A stretch of 36,380 nt of DNA. It comes from Spirochaetia bacterium (GTDB taxonomy: Bacteria > Spirochaetota > Spirochaetia > Treponematales > Breznakiellaceae). Below the pieces are notes generated by a model. That model searched no databases and was not told the origin of the DNA. It saw only the letters and a program-made list of their open reading frames with translations. Below are positions 1 to 8,545 of this stretch, piece after piece. The DNA lies in the NCBI GenBank assembly GCA_025997595.1, contig BNUU01000015.1:1-36380 (forward strand), read 5' to 3'. The position numbers and the translations under genes are program-made. The stretch's first letter is position 1. Each line of letters opens with the position of its first letter.

Positions 1-2559
1 ATCCTGGAAGAAAAACCTGTTGAAATACAGGACATGAAAAACAACCTCGAAAGTTACAAGGAAGCGGAACGTGAAGCCAGGGGGGCGGTTCAGCGTATAG
101 ACGCGCTCAAGAAAATCAGCGCAAAGGCTGCGGAATGGCGGATGTACGAAGGACTTATTCTGAAACAGGAATACCTCATGCTCCGCATCCACCGGGACGA
201 GGAACTCCAAAAAAATCAAAAGGAAGAGCGCAGACTTACTACAGCCGAAGAAAAGCTGAAATCCCTGGAACAGAAAATAGCCGAACTTAACGGGAATCGT
301 TTTGAATGGGAGAATGAACTGAGGCAAACCGACGCCAGTCTTGCCGCCAATGACGCCCATATCCTGTACAGGCAGATTGAGGATCACATTAACCGGCTTA
401 AAAAAGATCTTGAAACCGAGACGCCAAAAGCCGAGCGTTACCATACTCTTAAATCCCAATGTGAAGCCATGCTGGGCCGCAAGTTAAGTGATAACCCCGC
501 AGAAGATACGAAAAAAATTGAGGCCGGTGAGAGCAAGGCCCGCTCGGAAAAAGACGCCGCCCGCATACAGAAAGATGAGGCCGCCCATGATCTGCGTGAG
601 GCCGCAGCGGAACTGGCTGAACTTGAACGTGGTTTGCTGCGGTATCCCGAAGCGCCCACCGCCCTAAAAGCCGCCCTCGAAAAAGAGGGCATCACCGCCG
701 CTATTCTTGCGGATGTGGCCGATGTCACCGATCCTGCCTGGGCCGATGCGGTGGAAGGCTGGCTCAATACCCGCCGTTTTGCTATTTTGGTGGACCCAAA
801 GGATTTTCAGAAAGCCCTGGAAATTTACGATCGACTCCCCCGTCATATATCGGGGGCCTTTCTTCCCAACCTCGAAAAAATGCGCGATGCGGTTGAGCGA
901 AACCCGGCGCAGAAAAATTCCCTCAGCCTCCTTGTGGAAACTCAATCGATCTATGCCCAACATTACATCGATTATGTGTTGGGCAATGTAATCTGCGCCG
1001 ACATCAAGAGCCTTAAAAACTTTAGTTCGGCGGTAACCAAAGAATGTATGCGTTACTCCGGTTTTACCGCGTCCCGTATCGATCAAAACATCTATAGCCG
1101 CCATTACCTGGGTAAAGCAGCCCAGCGGGAGCGTAAAGAATTCCTTATCGCAGAAAAAGTACGGCTTCAAAAAGTGTACGAAGAATCCACGGCAAAGGAA
1201 CAAGAGGCCGCACAAAAAGAAGAAATTTTCCGCAGGGCAGGACGTACCCTTATCGATTTAAGTTATCTTCTTCCATCGGTTGCCGCCGCTGAAAAAATGC
1301 ACCGGGACTTGGCAGAAGCTGAGAAGGAACTTTCCGCCATTGACACCAAAAGTTTCAGGGAACTCCAGGAAAAACGGGACAACCTTGCAAACCGCATACG
1401 GGAAAGTGATGGGGAACTACAAAATTATTACAAAGAGCAGGGAAGCGAAAATCAAATTATTATCGATTGCCGCGCCTCAGTCGAAAACATCAAGGCCCTT
1501 ATCGAAGAACATGAAAAGGCCATACTGGATTTCGGTGAAACCCATCCCCTCGAAATCGGCGAATGTGAAGATTATGCTGAAAAACAGTTAAGTAAAGAAA
1601 ACATTTACGACCTTTCCAGCAAATACGAATCAAACCTGAAGGGATATCAAACCAGCGTTAAAAACCGCCGTACCGAATACGCCGATCTGGTTCACAACTA
1701 CGACAGGGATTTTCATACCTACCTTCCCATTGATCCCGCAGAAAATGATGAAGCAGAAAAACTGTTAAAACGTCTTGAAACATCGGAGCTACCCGAGTAC
1801 CGTGAAAAGATAGAAAAGGCAAAACGGGATGCGGAAAAAGAATTCAAGGAACATTTCATCTCCAATCTCAACGAGAACATAGAAATCGCCCGTGAGAGTT
1901 TTAAGGAGATAAACGATATTCTCAAAACCTTGTCCTTTGGCCGCGACCAGTACCGCTTTACCCTTGACGAAAAGAGCGACCGCAAAGGCCAGATCGAAAT
2001 CATCAAAAAGACCGCGGCCATCCCCACTATGGAGGACAGCCTGTTTTCGCAAATCAATGACCCCGAAGAACACAGGGCCGTGGAAAGCCTTTTTGAAAAA
2101 ATCCTTACCACCGATCTTGATTCCCCGGAAATGCGGAGCATCTGCGATTACCGCACCTACTTTCAGTACGACATCAAAATCACTGCCACCGACACCCACG
2201 AGCAAAGCTCCCTCTCCAAAGTGATTCGTGAAAAGTCAGGCGGCGAAACCCAGACCCCCTACTACGTTGCTATTGCCGCAAGTTTCTACCGCTTCTTCAA
2301 GGCCCGCCCTGAAGAAACCATACGCCTGGTGATGTTTGACGAAGCCTTTAACCGCATGGACGACGAGCGTATCATCAAGATTCTTAACTTTTATAAAGAC
2401 CTTAACATACAGCTTATCAGCGCCGTCCCGCCTGAAAAAATTGAAGCCATAGCCCCTCTGGTGGATCGCACAAACCTCGTGGTGCGCCACGGTTATTCCG
2501 CCCGTGTCTGGGATTTTCATGAAGCGGTGAAGAATAACTCAAACGGGGAGAATGTTTAA
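1..2559 (+). CDS. jetC: JetC, condensin-like SMC ATPase of a Wadjet system (5' end outside window)
   Basis: SMC-like ATPase of the Wadjet system, which together with JetA, JetB and the nuclease JetD recognises and cleaves plasmid DNA (known for the family). The frame is open from base 1, so the gene starts upstream and the ATG at 34 is only an internal Met. About 852 codons are visible. They hold long charged helical stretches typical of SMC coiled coils, then the C-terminal ATPase half: an ABC signature KSGGETQ at about 2233-2253 and a Walker B LVMFDEA at about 2326-2346 with Asp and Glu adjacent. The N-terminal Walker A is not in the window, consistent with a normal protein of over 1,000 residues. 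The end (SARVWDF) is followed after 3 bp by jetD. jetA and jetB should lie just upstream. The identification rests on this ATPase end plus the jetD neighbour. Confidence 0.85.
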   Translation: MLEEKPVEIQDMKNNLESYKEAEREARGAVQRIDALKKISAKAAEWRMYEGLILKQEYLMLRIHRDEELQKNQKEERRLTTAEEKLKSLEQKIAELNGNRFEWENELRQTDASLAANDAHILYRQIEDHINRLKKDLETETPKAERYHTLKSQCEAMLGRKLSDNPAEDTKKIEAGESKARSEKDAARIQKDEAAHDLREAAAELAELERGLLRYPEAPTALKAALEKEGITAAILADVADVTDPAWADAVEGWLNTRRFAILVDPKDFQKALEIYDRLPRHISGAFLPNLEKMRDAVERNPAQKNSLSLLVETQSIYAQHYIDYVLGNVICADIKSLKNFSSAVTKECMRYSGFTASRIDQNIYSRHYLGKAAQRERKEFLIAEKVRLQKVYEESTAKEQEAAQKEEIFRRAGRTLIDLSYLLPSVAAAEKMHRDLAEAEKELSAIDTKSFRELQEKRDNLANRIRESDGELQNYYKEQGSENQIIIDCRASVENIKALIEEHEKAILDFGETHPLEIGECEDYAEKQLSKENIYDLSSKYESNLKGYQTSVKNRRTEYADLVHNYDRDFHTYLPIDPAENDEAEKLLKRLETSELPEYREKIEKAKRDAEKEFKEHFISNLNENIEIARESFKEINDILKTLSFGRDQYRFTLDEKSDRKGQIEIIKKTAAIPTMEDSLFSQINDPEEHRAVESLFEKILTTDLDSPEMRSICDYRTYFQYDIKITATDTHEQSSLSKVIREKSGGETQTPYYVAIAASFYRFFKARPEETIRLVMFDEAFNRMDDERIIKILNFYKDLNIQLISAVPPEKIEAIAPLVDRTNLVVRHGYSARVWDFHEAVKNNSNGENV

Positions 2560-2562
2560 AGC

Positions 2563-3834
2563 ATGACCCCCTGGGAAGACCGTATCATCAATGCTTTTAT
2601 CGAACGCTACCCTGCATCTGCCGCCGCAAGACTTGCCAACAGTAAAAAAAACATACTGCGTATCCCTGCGCTAAAAGTATTCCCCGGTTTTTACAATGCT
2701 GCGCCTGATGAACGGGAATCCTTCCTTGATGCCGCTAAATCACTTGAAACCCGAAAGATCCTTTCACTGGTTTGGGTGCGCTACCGGAAAGACGCGGAGC
2801 TTTCAACCCTCGTCTGCCATGATATGGAAAAGCTCTTTGAATTCAGCCAAAAACCTTCGCCGAAAACCATTGCAGAGGCCGCACGGGAAGCAGCCGGGAA
2901 AATTGCCTTACACCTAAGGATTGAAGGTGATGAAGACCCCAATACTGAAAAGACCTGCGCTTTTTTCAGTTTCCTGTCAGAAAATATGACTGCTCCCGAT
3001 GCCGCTAAAGGAATCGGCGCAGAATCGGTACACGATTTGGCAAAACTTTTTCAGGCTGTTTCAAAACCGGTTAACCTTACCCTTCGCGCCTTGTCGATTT
3101 CACTGTATAATGATTCAAAAAAACTGGAAGCCCTTATCAATTCCTGTAAGGCGATTTTTGCCCGTGCAGAACGTCAGAGAATCGCCATGCCGGAGCTTTC
3201 ATTTCTTGACCGCTCTTTCCCTGAAACTTCCATTGCCGGACGCATTACTATCACTATTGAAAATTCTCAAGCCCTGGTTAATGAAAGCGGTTCAATACTT
3301 ACCCTGCCCCTTGTTACCATTCAAAAAATAGAATCCATAGCGGACTGCCATTCCGAATCGGCATCGGGGGAACATCCTTCAGTCCTAATGTTAGAAAACA
3401 AGGAAACCTTTTTCACCCTTGCGGCCGCGCTCTATACCTCAGGCGCCTCATGCCGCACATACACCTGCATCCTCTATGTGGGCGGCTACCCCAACCGGGC
3501 GGTATGCGCATTGGTAAGGATCCTCGCAAAATCGGGTTTTACTTTTTACCACTCAGGCGACCTTGACCCCGACGGCATACTTATCTTGCAGGAACTTCAA
3601 GGCATTATCAATAATGCCGGTATAGCGGGGCAAACCGTAACGCCGGTATACATGGACACATCCACCTTCGCGCGTTATCTTGAACATGGCAGAAAACTGG
3701 AACCATCCATGTTGCAGCGTATCACTTTGATTAAAGACGAAACCCGCGCACTTCCGGGTATAGCGGAACTTATCGAGAAAATAGAAAAAACCCGCAAAGG
3801 GATTGAACAGGAGATTATCGAATACCATCTATGA
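2563..3834 (+). CDS. jetD: JetD, Toprim-type nuclease subunit of Wadjet (DUF3322/DUF2220)
   Basis: A 423-residue protein with the features of JetD, the Toprim-fold subunit that cuts DNA once the JetABC condensin has extruded a plasmid (family knowledge). The N-terminal half is a DUF3322-like helical region (starts MTPWEDRI). The C-terminal DUF2220 region carries a Toprim-like set: Glu278 in LMLENKET, and the acidic motif D333-L-D335-P-D-G in YHSGDLDPDG, which would bind the metal. Length is normal for the family. The start ATG lies 3 bp after the jetC stop, with a purine-rich GGGGAG about 12 bp upstream. The stop overlaps the next gene's start (ATGA), so the two are probably cotranscribed. 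No damage is seen, so if jetA-jetC are intact upstream the system may be functional. Confidence 0.85.
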   Translation: MTPWEDRIINAFIERYPASAAARLANSKKNILRIPALKVFPGFYNAAPDERESFLDAAKSLETRKILSLVWVRYRKDAELSTLVCHDMEKLFEFSQKPSPKTIAEAAREAAGKIALHLRIEGDEDPNTEKTCAFFSFLSENMTAPDAAKGIGAESVHDLAKLFQAVSKPVNLTLRALSISLYNDSKKLEALINSCKAIFARAERQRIAMPELSFLDRSFPETSIAGRITITIENSQALVNESGSILTLPLVTIQKIESIADCHSESASGEHPSVLMLENKETFFTLAAALYTSGASCRTYTCILYVGGYPNRAVCALVRILAKSGFTFYHSGDLDPDGILILQELQGIINNAGIAGQTVTPVYMDTSTFARYLEHGRKLEPSMLQRITLIKDETRALPGIAELIEKIEKTRKGIEQEIIEYHL

Positions 3835-5534
3835 TTCACGAAGTTACCATCACTGTGCTGCCGGGTGAAGAACTCGACGCCGGATTAATCAAACAAAAAG
3901 CCGCCGATACACTTTCGGGTAATCATGCACGATGTACAGCCGCCGACATAAAACACATCACCGTCAACAAAAAGTCGCTGGATGCGCGGCGCGGGCGGCT
4001 CAAAATCCACCTGCGGCTCACCGTGTACCTGAACGAAGAGCCGCCAACAGCAAACAGTATTCCTGCTCTCCGTGCCTTTGTGCCCCTGGGTGAGCATCCC
4101 CGTTCCCGGCCCGCACATCTTGGGCAGCCATCGCCGGAACCCCCGACGGTCCTCATCGTTGGGTGCGGACCGGCCGGTCTTTTTGCGGCGCTGCGGCTGC
4201 TGGAAAGTGGCATAAAACCGGTTATTGTGGAGCGGGGTAAACGTACGCCGGAACGGAAGCGGGATATTGCGGCAATCGGGCGAGGCGGCGCAGTACCCCG
4301 GGATTCAAACTACTGCTTTGGCGAAGGCGGCGCGGGGACGTTTTCGGACGGCAAGCTCTATTCGCGGTCAAACAAACGGGGAAATATCCGCCGGGTATTG
4401 GAAACACTGTGCTGCTTCGGCGCCGACGAATCAATTTTGATCGATGCACACCCGCATATCGGCTCCGACCGGTTGCCCGCAATTATCAGCGCCATGACGG
4501 ACAAAATCTGCGCATTGGGCGGCGAAATCCACTTTGAAACACGGTGTACGGGTTTCATTGTTGAACATGGCAAGCTGCGGGGCATCCACACAAGCGCAGG
4601 AATACTGCGCAGTGGGGCGCTCATTCTGGCGGCGGGGCATTCCGCGCCGGATATATACCGCCTGCTTGCAGAGACTGCGCCTGATGTCGTGGAGCCAAAA
4701 CCTTTCGCCGTCGGCGTCAGGATCGAACATCCGCGCACAGTAATCGATGCAATTCAGTATCATGGAACCGGTAGGCTCCCTGGCGCGGAAAAAAAACTGG
4801 CCCTGCCCGCCGCCGAATACCGGCTTACCGCGCAGGTTGAAGGGCGCGGAGTGTACTCGTTTTGCATGTGTCCCGGCGGGGTGATTGTGCCGTCCGCAAG
4901 TGCACCGGATGAAGTGGTGGTGAACGGAATGTCGGCCGCCGGACGGAACTCCCGCTGGTCAAACGCAGCAATTGTAGTGGAAGTGCGGCCTGAAGATGCG
5001 GCGGGTAACGGCTTGCTTTCCGGGCTTGCGTTCCGTGAGGAACTTGAAAGAACAGCATACCGCAAAGCAAACGCGGCAGTAAATGCGGTGACGAACACCA
5101 CGGTTGACGCCATCGCGCCCGATTGCGGCGGACACCGGATCTTCGGACAAAAAGCCCCCGCCCAGCGGCTCATTGATTTTCTTGGCTGCCGCCTGTCCGT
5201 AGATCTGCCGCCGTCTTCATACGCACCGGGCCTTGTTTCCTCCCGCCTTGACCAGTGGCTGCCACCGTTTATTGCCCGGCGACTGCAGTCGGCATTCCCC
5301 GAATTTGAAAAAAAGATGCGCGGCTTTATTTGCCCCGATGCGCTCCTCATTGCCCCCGAAACACGGACATCGACGCCGGTACGTATTACCCGGAATCCCG
5401 AAACATTCGAAAGCACCGTCATCACCGGCCTGTTTCCCGCCGGAGAAGGGTCGGGTTATGCAGGGGGTATTGTTTCTTCCGCGCTGGACGGTGAAAATGC
5501 CGCCGAGGCCATAATCGCCCGGGGCGTGGTATAA
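3831..5534 (+). CDS. FAD-dependent dehydrogenase (COG2509 type)
   Basis: A 567-residue flavoprotein. Residues 1-100 form an N-terminal domain typical of this family, then comes a dinucleotide-binding motif VGCGPAG at about 110-116 followed by a Glu in VIVERG that would hold the FAD ribose. Further conserved segments are GRGGAVPRDSNYCFGEGGAG and the C-terminal TSTPVRI and GLFPAGEGSGYAGGI blocks, which are characteristic of the uncharacterised COG2509 dehydrogenases. The substrate is unknown. Its ATG overlaps the jetD stop by 4 bp (ATGA), implying translational coupling with the Wadjet genes, although the family is widespread and not a known defence component. It appears more GC-rich than jetC/jetD, which may mean the defence genes were inserted in front of a resident gene. 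The downstream neighbour is convergent. Confidence 0.85.
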   Translation: MIHEVTITVLPGEELDAGLIKQKAADTLSGNHARCTAADIKHITVNKKSLDARRGRLKIHLRLTVYLNEEPPTANSIPALRAFVPLGEHPRSRPAHLGQPSPEPPTVLIVGCGPAGLFAALRLLESGIKPVIVERGKRTPERKRDIAAIGRGGAVPRDSNYCFGEGGAGTFSDGKLYSRSNKRGNIRRVLETLCCFGADESILIDAHPHIGSDRLPAIISAMTDKICALGGEIHFETRCTGFIVEHGKLRGIHTSAGILRSGALILAAGHSAPDIYRLLAETAPDVVEPKPFAVGVRIEHPRTVIDAIQYHGTGRLPGAEKKLALPAAEYRLTAQVEGRGVYSFCMCPGGVIVPSASAPDEVVVNGMSAAGRNSRWSNAAIVVEVRPEDAAGNGLLSGLAFREELERTAYRKANAAVNAVTNTTVDAIAPDCGGHRIFGQKAPAQRLIDFLGCRLSVDLPPSSYAPGLVSSRLDQWLPPFIARRLQSAFPEFEKKMRGFICPDALLIAPETRTSTPVRITRNPETFESTVITGLFPAGEGSGYAGGIVSSALDGENAAEAIIARGVV

Positions 5535-5567
5535 GCAGGCAGGTTTAACCCAGTTCATTCCTGCTTA
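5532..5567. terminator. Possible convergent terminator hairpin
   Basis: The perfect 8-bp arms TAAGCAGG (5532-5539) and CCTGCTTA (5560-5567) enclose a 20-nt loop between the convergent FAD oxidoreductase and PHP genes, overlapping both ends. There is no strong T run, so termination activity is uncertain. Confidence 0.35.
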
Positions 5568-6343
5568 AACGTCGGCCGCTTCCCCAGCGCCCGCCTGAAC
5601 GCCTCCAAATCCGCCTCCCCGCCGGGCCCTGAGGGACAGAGCTCCTCTGCGGTGATGTCCAGCTCAAAGGGGCGGCGGGCCACGTCTTCAGGGTAGTGGG
5701 CGTCCGAGGAGGTGGTAAGGGGATAGCCCAAGGTATCCAGCGGATACCCGGTATCTAAAGGAGATGAGGTACGAGCCGGACCGAACACCTTGGGAGGCAG
5801 GCGGACGCACTCAACCGCAGCCCAGGGACCGGGTACCACCGCGCCAAGCTGGCTCCACATGGAAAAGGCCGAACGGTCCACATGGGCGGGGATCACCAGA
5901 CCCCCGAACTCCGCAGCCTTGGCCCCGATGTACTCCACGCTCAGGTCCAGGGCATTGGGAAGAAAAAACTCCACCTCCCCCTCAATGCTGTCCTCCTCGT
6001 CCACATAAACCTGGTCCCCGGTCTTCTCCGGGTCATTTGGGAAAGGGGTCAGAATGCTGTATGCATATTCGCTGAATGCCAAACTCGCCTCAAGACTGGT
6101 AAAGAGGCAGAGGGTATGGATTTCTTCCTGGGTGGTGGCCTCCATGCCGAAGATGGGAATGATCCCGAATTGGGGACAGAGCTTGGCGAATGCGGGGCAG
6201 TTGAGGCTGGAATTGTGGTCCGTCAGGGCCAGCACTTTAACGCCCCTGGCTGCGGCCAGCTCCGCCAGATAACGGGGTGACAGATCCAGGGACCCGCAGG
6301 GGGAGAGGCAGGAATGGTTATGCAGATCGGTTAACAGCGGCAT
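5555..6343 (-). CDS. PHP-domain metal-dependent phosphoesterase
   Basis: A 262-residue PHP (polymerase and histidinol phosphatase) domain protein. Visible metal ligands are H8 and H10 in DLHNHS, the Asp-His pair in LALTDHNSS, Glu in FGMEATT, His in EEIHTLCLF, His in VIPAHVDRS, and the DAH triplet in TSSDAHYPED. The family hydrolyses phosphate esters; the true substrate is unknown. It is last in a minus-strand operon and its ATG shares one base with the stop of the DRTGG-like gene (TAATG). In other anaerobes, PHP proteins of this kind sit with DRTGG and anti-sigma-type ATPase genes next to electron-bifurcating [FeFe]-hydrogenase genes (recollection of family context), but here the next gene is convergent and unrelated. 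Confidence 0.85.
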   Translation of the reverse strand: MPLLTDLHNHSCLSPCGSLDLSPRYLAELAAARGVKVLALTDHNSSLNCPAFAKLCPQFGIIPIFGMEATTQEEIHTLCLFTSLEASLAFSEYAYSILTPFPNDPEKTGDQVYVDEEDSIEGEVEFFLPNALDLSVEYIGAKAAEFGGLVIPAHVDRSAFSMWSQLGAVVPGPWAAVECVRLPPKVFGPARTSSPLDTGYPLDTLGYPLTTSSDAHYPEDVARRPFELDITAEELCPSGPGGEADLEAFRRALGKRPTFKQE

Positions 6344-6678
6344 TATTCACCGTGGAGCAGCGCATAGAGTTTCCCCGACACGGTGTACTGGTTTTCCTTC
6401 GTCAGCAGCACCGCGATACCTTCATCTTTTGCCGCCGCCAGCATGTCCTCCGGGAGGGGGCGGTTGTTGCAGATGATGATCGCCGTGATGTTTACCAGGG
6501 TGGCCACCGCCACGGTGTTTTTGTGGGCCTGGATGGTGATCAGGGCGCCGCCGTCTTTGGCGTTGGCCATCACGTCCGAGAGCAGGTCCGAGGTGTAGGC
6601 CCCTTCAAGGTCGGTATCGTCAAATTCGGCCTGGACAATTTCTGCCCCCACTCCGGCGGCGGCTTCCCGGATAGTCAT
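6343..6678 (-). CDS. DRTGG-domain-like small protein
   Basis: A 111-residue soluble protein resembling the DRTGG domain: a pattern of short hydrophobic strands with the segment ALITIQAHKNTVAVATL and a C-terminal block GIAVLLTKENQYTVSGKLYALL, as seen in small DRTGG proteins near hydrogenase operons. The literal DRTGG motif is absent. It is probably a ligand-sensing or regulatory module; no catalytic residues are evident. It shares one base with the upstream CBS/ATPase stop and one with the downstream PHP start (TAATG at both junctions), so the three genes are almost certainly one translation-coupled unit. The family call is from sequence pattern only. Confidence 0.7.
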   Translation of the reverse strand: MTIREAAAGVGAEIVQAEFDDTDLEGAYTSDLLSDVMANAKDGGALITIQAHKNTVAVATLVNITAIIICNNRPLPEDMLAAAKDEGIAVLLTKENQYTVSGKLYALLHGE

Positions 6679-7637
6679 TAGGTTTCTTCCTTTATGGTGG
6701 GGGAATTGAGGAACACCACTGAACGGACCGTGGTGCCCACCCCCACGGTGGAGTTGATGGTAAATTCATCCGAAACCCGTTTGGTGTTGGCAAGGCCCAT
6801 GCCCGCGCCGAAGCCCAGGGAGCGGACCCATTCGTTGGCGGTGGACCAGCCCTCCTGCAGCGCCAGGTTCACGTCGGCGATACCGGGACCTGAGTCTGCG
6901 GCCACAATGGTCACCTTATCGGGCTGGATGGAGCACCTGATAGTCCCCCCTTCGGAATGGACCACCTGGTTGATTTCCAGCTCGTAACTGGCAATGGCCA
7001 CCCGGCGTATAATCTTGGGATCGATATTGCGCTGCTTAAGGGCCTTTTTAATCTCCGTGGAGGCCCGGCCGGCTATTTCAAAATCGTAGCGGACGGTGGT
7101 GAATTCCATCTCCGAATTCGCCGAAAACCCCGTCATTCCGCTTTGATGTATCTTTTCCAGACGCAGAACCTCCCGGTTCATCTCCACCAGCAGGGTGCCA
7201 ATCACATCCTTGGAGGTGATAATCCCCACCAGTTCCTTCTTTTTGTTCACCACGGGGAAACGGCCGTACCGGTATTTGTTGAGGTATGAAATGGCAAAGG
7301 ACAGGGGCATGTCATCTTCCAGAACGATGACATCCTTTGTCATCCGCTCCTCCGCAGGGCGGTCGATAAAGCCCTTGTCCAGGGCGGTAACAATGTCATC
7401 CATGGAAACGATCCCCGCAAGACGGTGATCCTCCTCCACAATGGGTACCCCGGTGATGTAATTTTCCCGCATAAGCGCCTGAAGGTGGCGCATGGTATCG
7501 GTCTTTTTCGCGGCAATCACCGCTCCGACCATCACATCCTTGATTTTAAGCTGATAGATAAGCTCCAGCACCGCCGAGGGTGAATCGACGGTGCTGATAG
7601 GTATGTCTTCTTTGACCGGGGGGAGTGGATCACTCAT
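6678..7637 (-). CDS. CBS-pair protein fused to an RsbW-like ATPase domain
   Basis: A 319-residue two-part protein. Residues of about 30-155 form two CBS motifs (ITGVPIVEEDHRLAGIVSMDDI and FPVVNKKKELVGIITSKDVI), which usually bind adenine nucleotides. Residues of about 180-315 form a GHKL/HATPase domain of the anti-sigma-factor (RsbW) kind, with an N-box-like ELEINQVVHS, a G1 box DSGPGI and a glycine lid GFGAGMGLANTKR. A nucleotide-sensing CBS pair controlling a serine-kinase-like ATPase is a reasonable inference. Its start overlaps the HAD gene stop by 4 bp and its end touches the DRTGG-like gene. The match to hydrogenase-associated regulators is by architecture and neighbours; the partner it would regulate is not in the window. 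Confidence 0.85.
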   Translation of the reverse strand: MSDPLPPVKEDIPISTVDSPSAVLELIYQLKIKDVMVGAVIAAKKTDTMRHLQALMRENYITGVPIVEEDHRLAGIVSMDDIVTALDKGFIDRPAEERMTKDVIVLEDDMPLSFAISYLNKYRYGRFPVVNKKKELVGIITSKDVIGTLLVEMNREVLRLEKIHQSGMTGFSANSEMEFTTVRYDFEIAGRASTEIKKALKQRNIDPKIIRRVAIASYELEINQVVHSEGGTIRCSIQPDKVTIVAADSGPGIADVNLALQEGWSTANEWVRSLGFGAGMGLANTKRVSDEFTINSTVGVGTTVRSVVFLNSPTIKEET

Positions 7638-8473
7638 AAACTCTTCCCCAAAATGTACTTTTCGATCACCTCGGCAACCCCGTCATTGTCGTTGGATTTT
7701 TCCGTCACCAGAGCGGCGATATCCTTGATCCGCTCATCACCGTTCATCATGGCAACCCCCATCCCCGCCCAGCGGAGCATGGCCTCATCATTCATGGAAT
7801 CCCCAATGGCCAGCACCGATTCCTTTGGAATCCCCAAAAGCCCCGCCACCTTTGCCAGGGCGGTTCCCTTGTCGGTTTCGGCGGGTAAAATCTCCAGAAA
7901 ATAGGGTTTGCTGGTAAAAAGGGTGATATCATCCCCCAAATAGGTCCTGATAATGCTTTCCAGGGGGACCAACAGCATGGGATCACCGGGGATCAGGAGC
8001 TTATGGCAGCCTTCCGCCACCATGGCCCTGAAATTTTCCACCACCACCTGCCGCAGGCCGGTCAGTTTCTGGTCATAATTGGCAAATTCATTGGAGCGGG
8101 ACACGTACATGATATCATCTTCGTAGATCTGAACGGCAAAACCCTCGGCGACCGCCAAATCGTATGCGGTAAGGGCAGCGTCAATATCGATCATGCTCTC
8201 AAAAATCCGTTTTCCCGTATGACTTTCCTGGATAATCGTGCCGTTATTACAGATCAGATAGCCGGGCCGTTTATTCATCCCCAAAAGACGGGCAAACTGA
8301 TCCATGGCTGCCGGAATCCTGCCCGAGGCCAGTATCACCACCACCCCCTGGGCCTCCGCCCGTTTAATCACATTCCGGGTGCGGTAGGAGATGGTCAGAT
8401 CCGACCGGAGAAGGGTGTCATCCAGGTCCAGGGCAAGCATGCGTACCTGCGGTCCGCTGCGGATAGATTCCAT
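7634..8473 (-). CDS. Cof-type HAD-IIB phosphatase
   Basis: A 279-residue haloacid dehalogenase-superfamily hydrolase of the Cof (HAD-IIB) group, which dephosphorylates small sugar phosphates or cofactors. The nucleophile motif is LALDLDDTLL with D16 and D18. Motif II is VVILASGR, and the C-terminal motif is AIGDSMNDEAML with the metal-binding Asp residues; a variable C2 cap lies between. The substrate cannot be told. It heads a minus-strand operon and its stop overlaps the CBS/ATPase start (ATGA). The ATG at 8473 lies only 3 bp after a TATAAT on the same strand (8477-8482), so if that is the promoter, translation may start at Met12 (8440), which directly precedes the nucleophile motif. Confidence 0.85.
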   Translation of the reverse strand: MESIRSGPQVRMLALDLDDTLLRSDLTISYRTRNVIKRAEAQGVVVILASGRIPAAMDQFARLLGMNKRPGYLICNNGTIIQESHTGKRIFESMIDIDAALTAYDLAVAEGFAVQIYEDDIMYVSRSNEFANYDQKLTGLRQVVVENFRAMVAEGCHKLLIPGDPMLLVPLESIIRTYLGDDITLFTSKPYFLEILPAETDKGTALAKVAGLLGIPKESVLAIGDSMNDEAMLRWAGMGVAMMNGDERIKDIAALVTEKSNDNDGVAEVIEKYILGKSL

Positions 8474-8533
8474 ATTATTATAGAATAACCGTAAACATCC
8501 CGTAGTTCAATAGAAACTTTTAAATGGATTGTA

Positions 8534-8539
8534 TATAAT
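8534..8539 (+). promoter_or_regulatory. Candidate -10 box for parA
   Basis: A perfect TATAAT ends 6 bp before the parA ATG at 8546. Transcription would begin at or next to the ATG, and no Shine-Dalgarno sequence is visible, so a leaderless message is possible. No good -35 box is present at the usual spacing. Confidence 0.4.
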
Positions 8540-8545
8540 AGGTTT

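Noticed and set aside
8474..8545. parS site near parAB
   Set aside because: No close match to the TGTTTCACGTGAAACA consensus was noticed here or elsewhere in the window.
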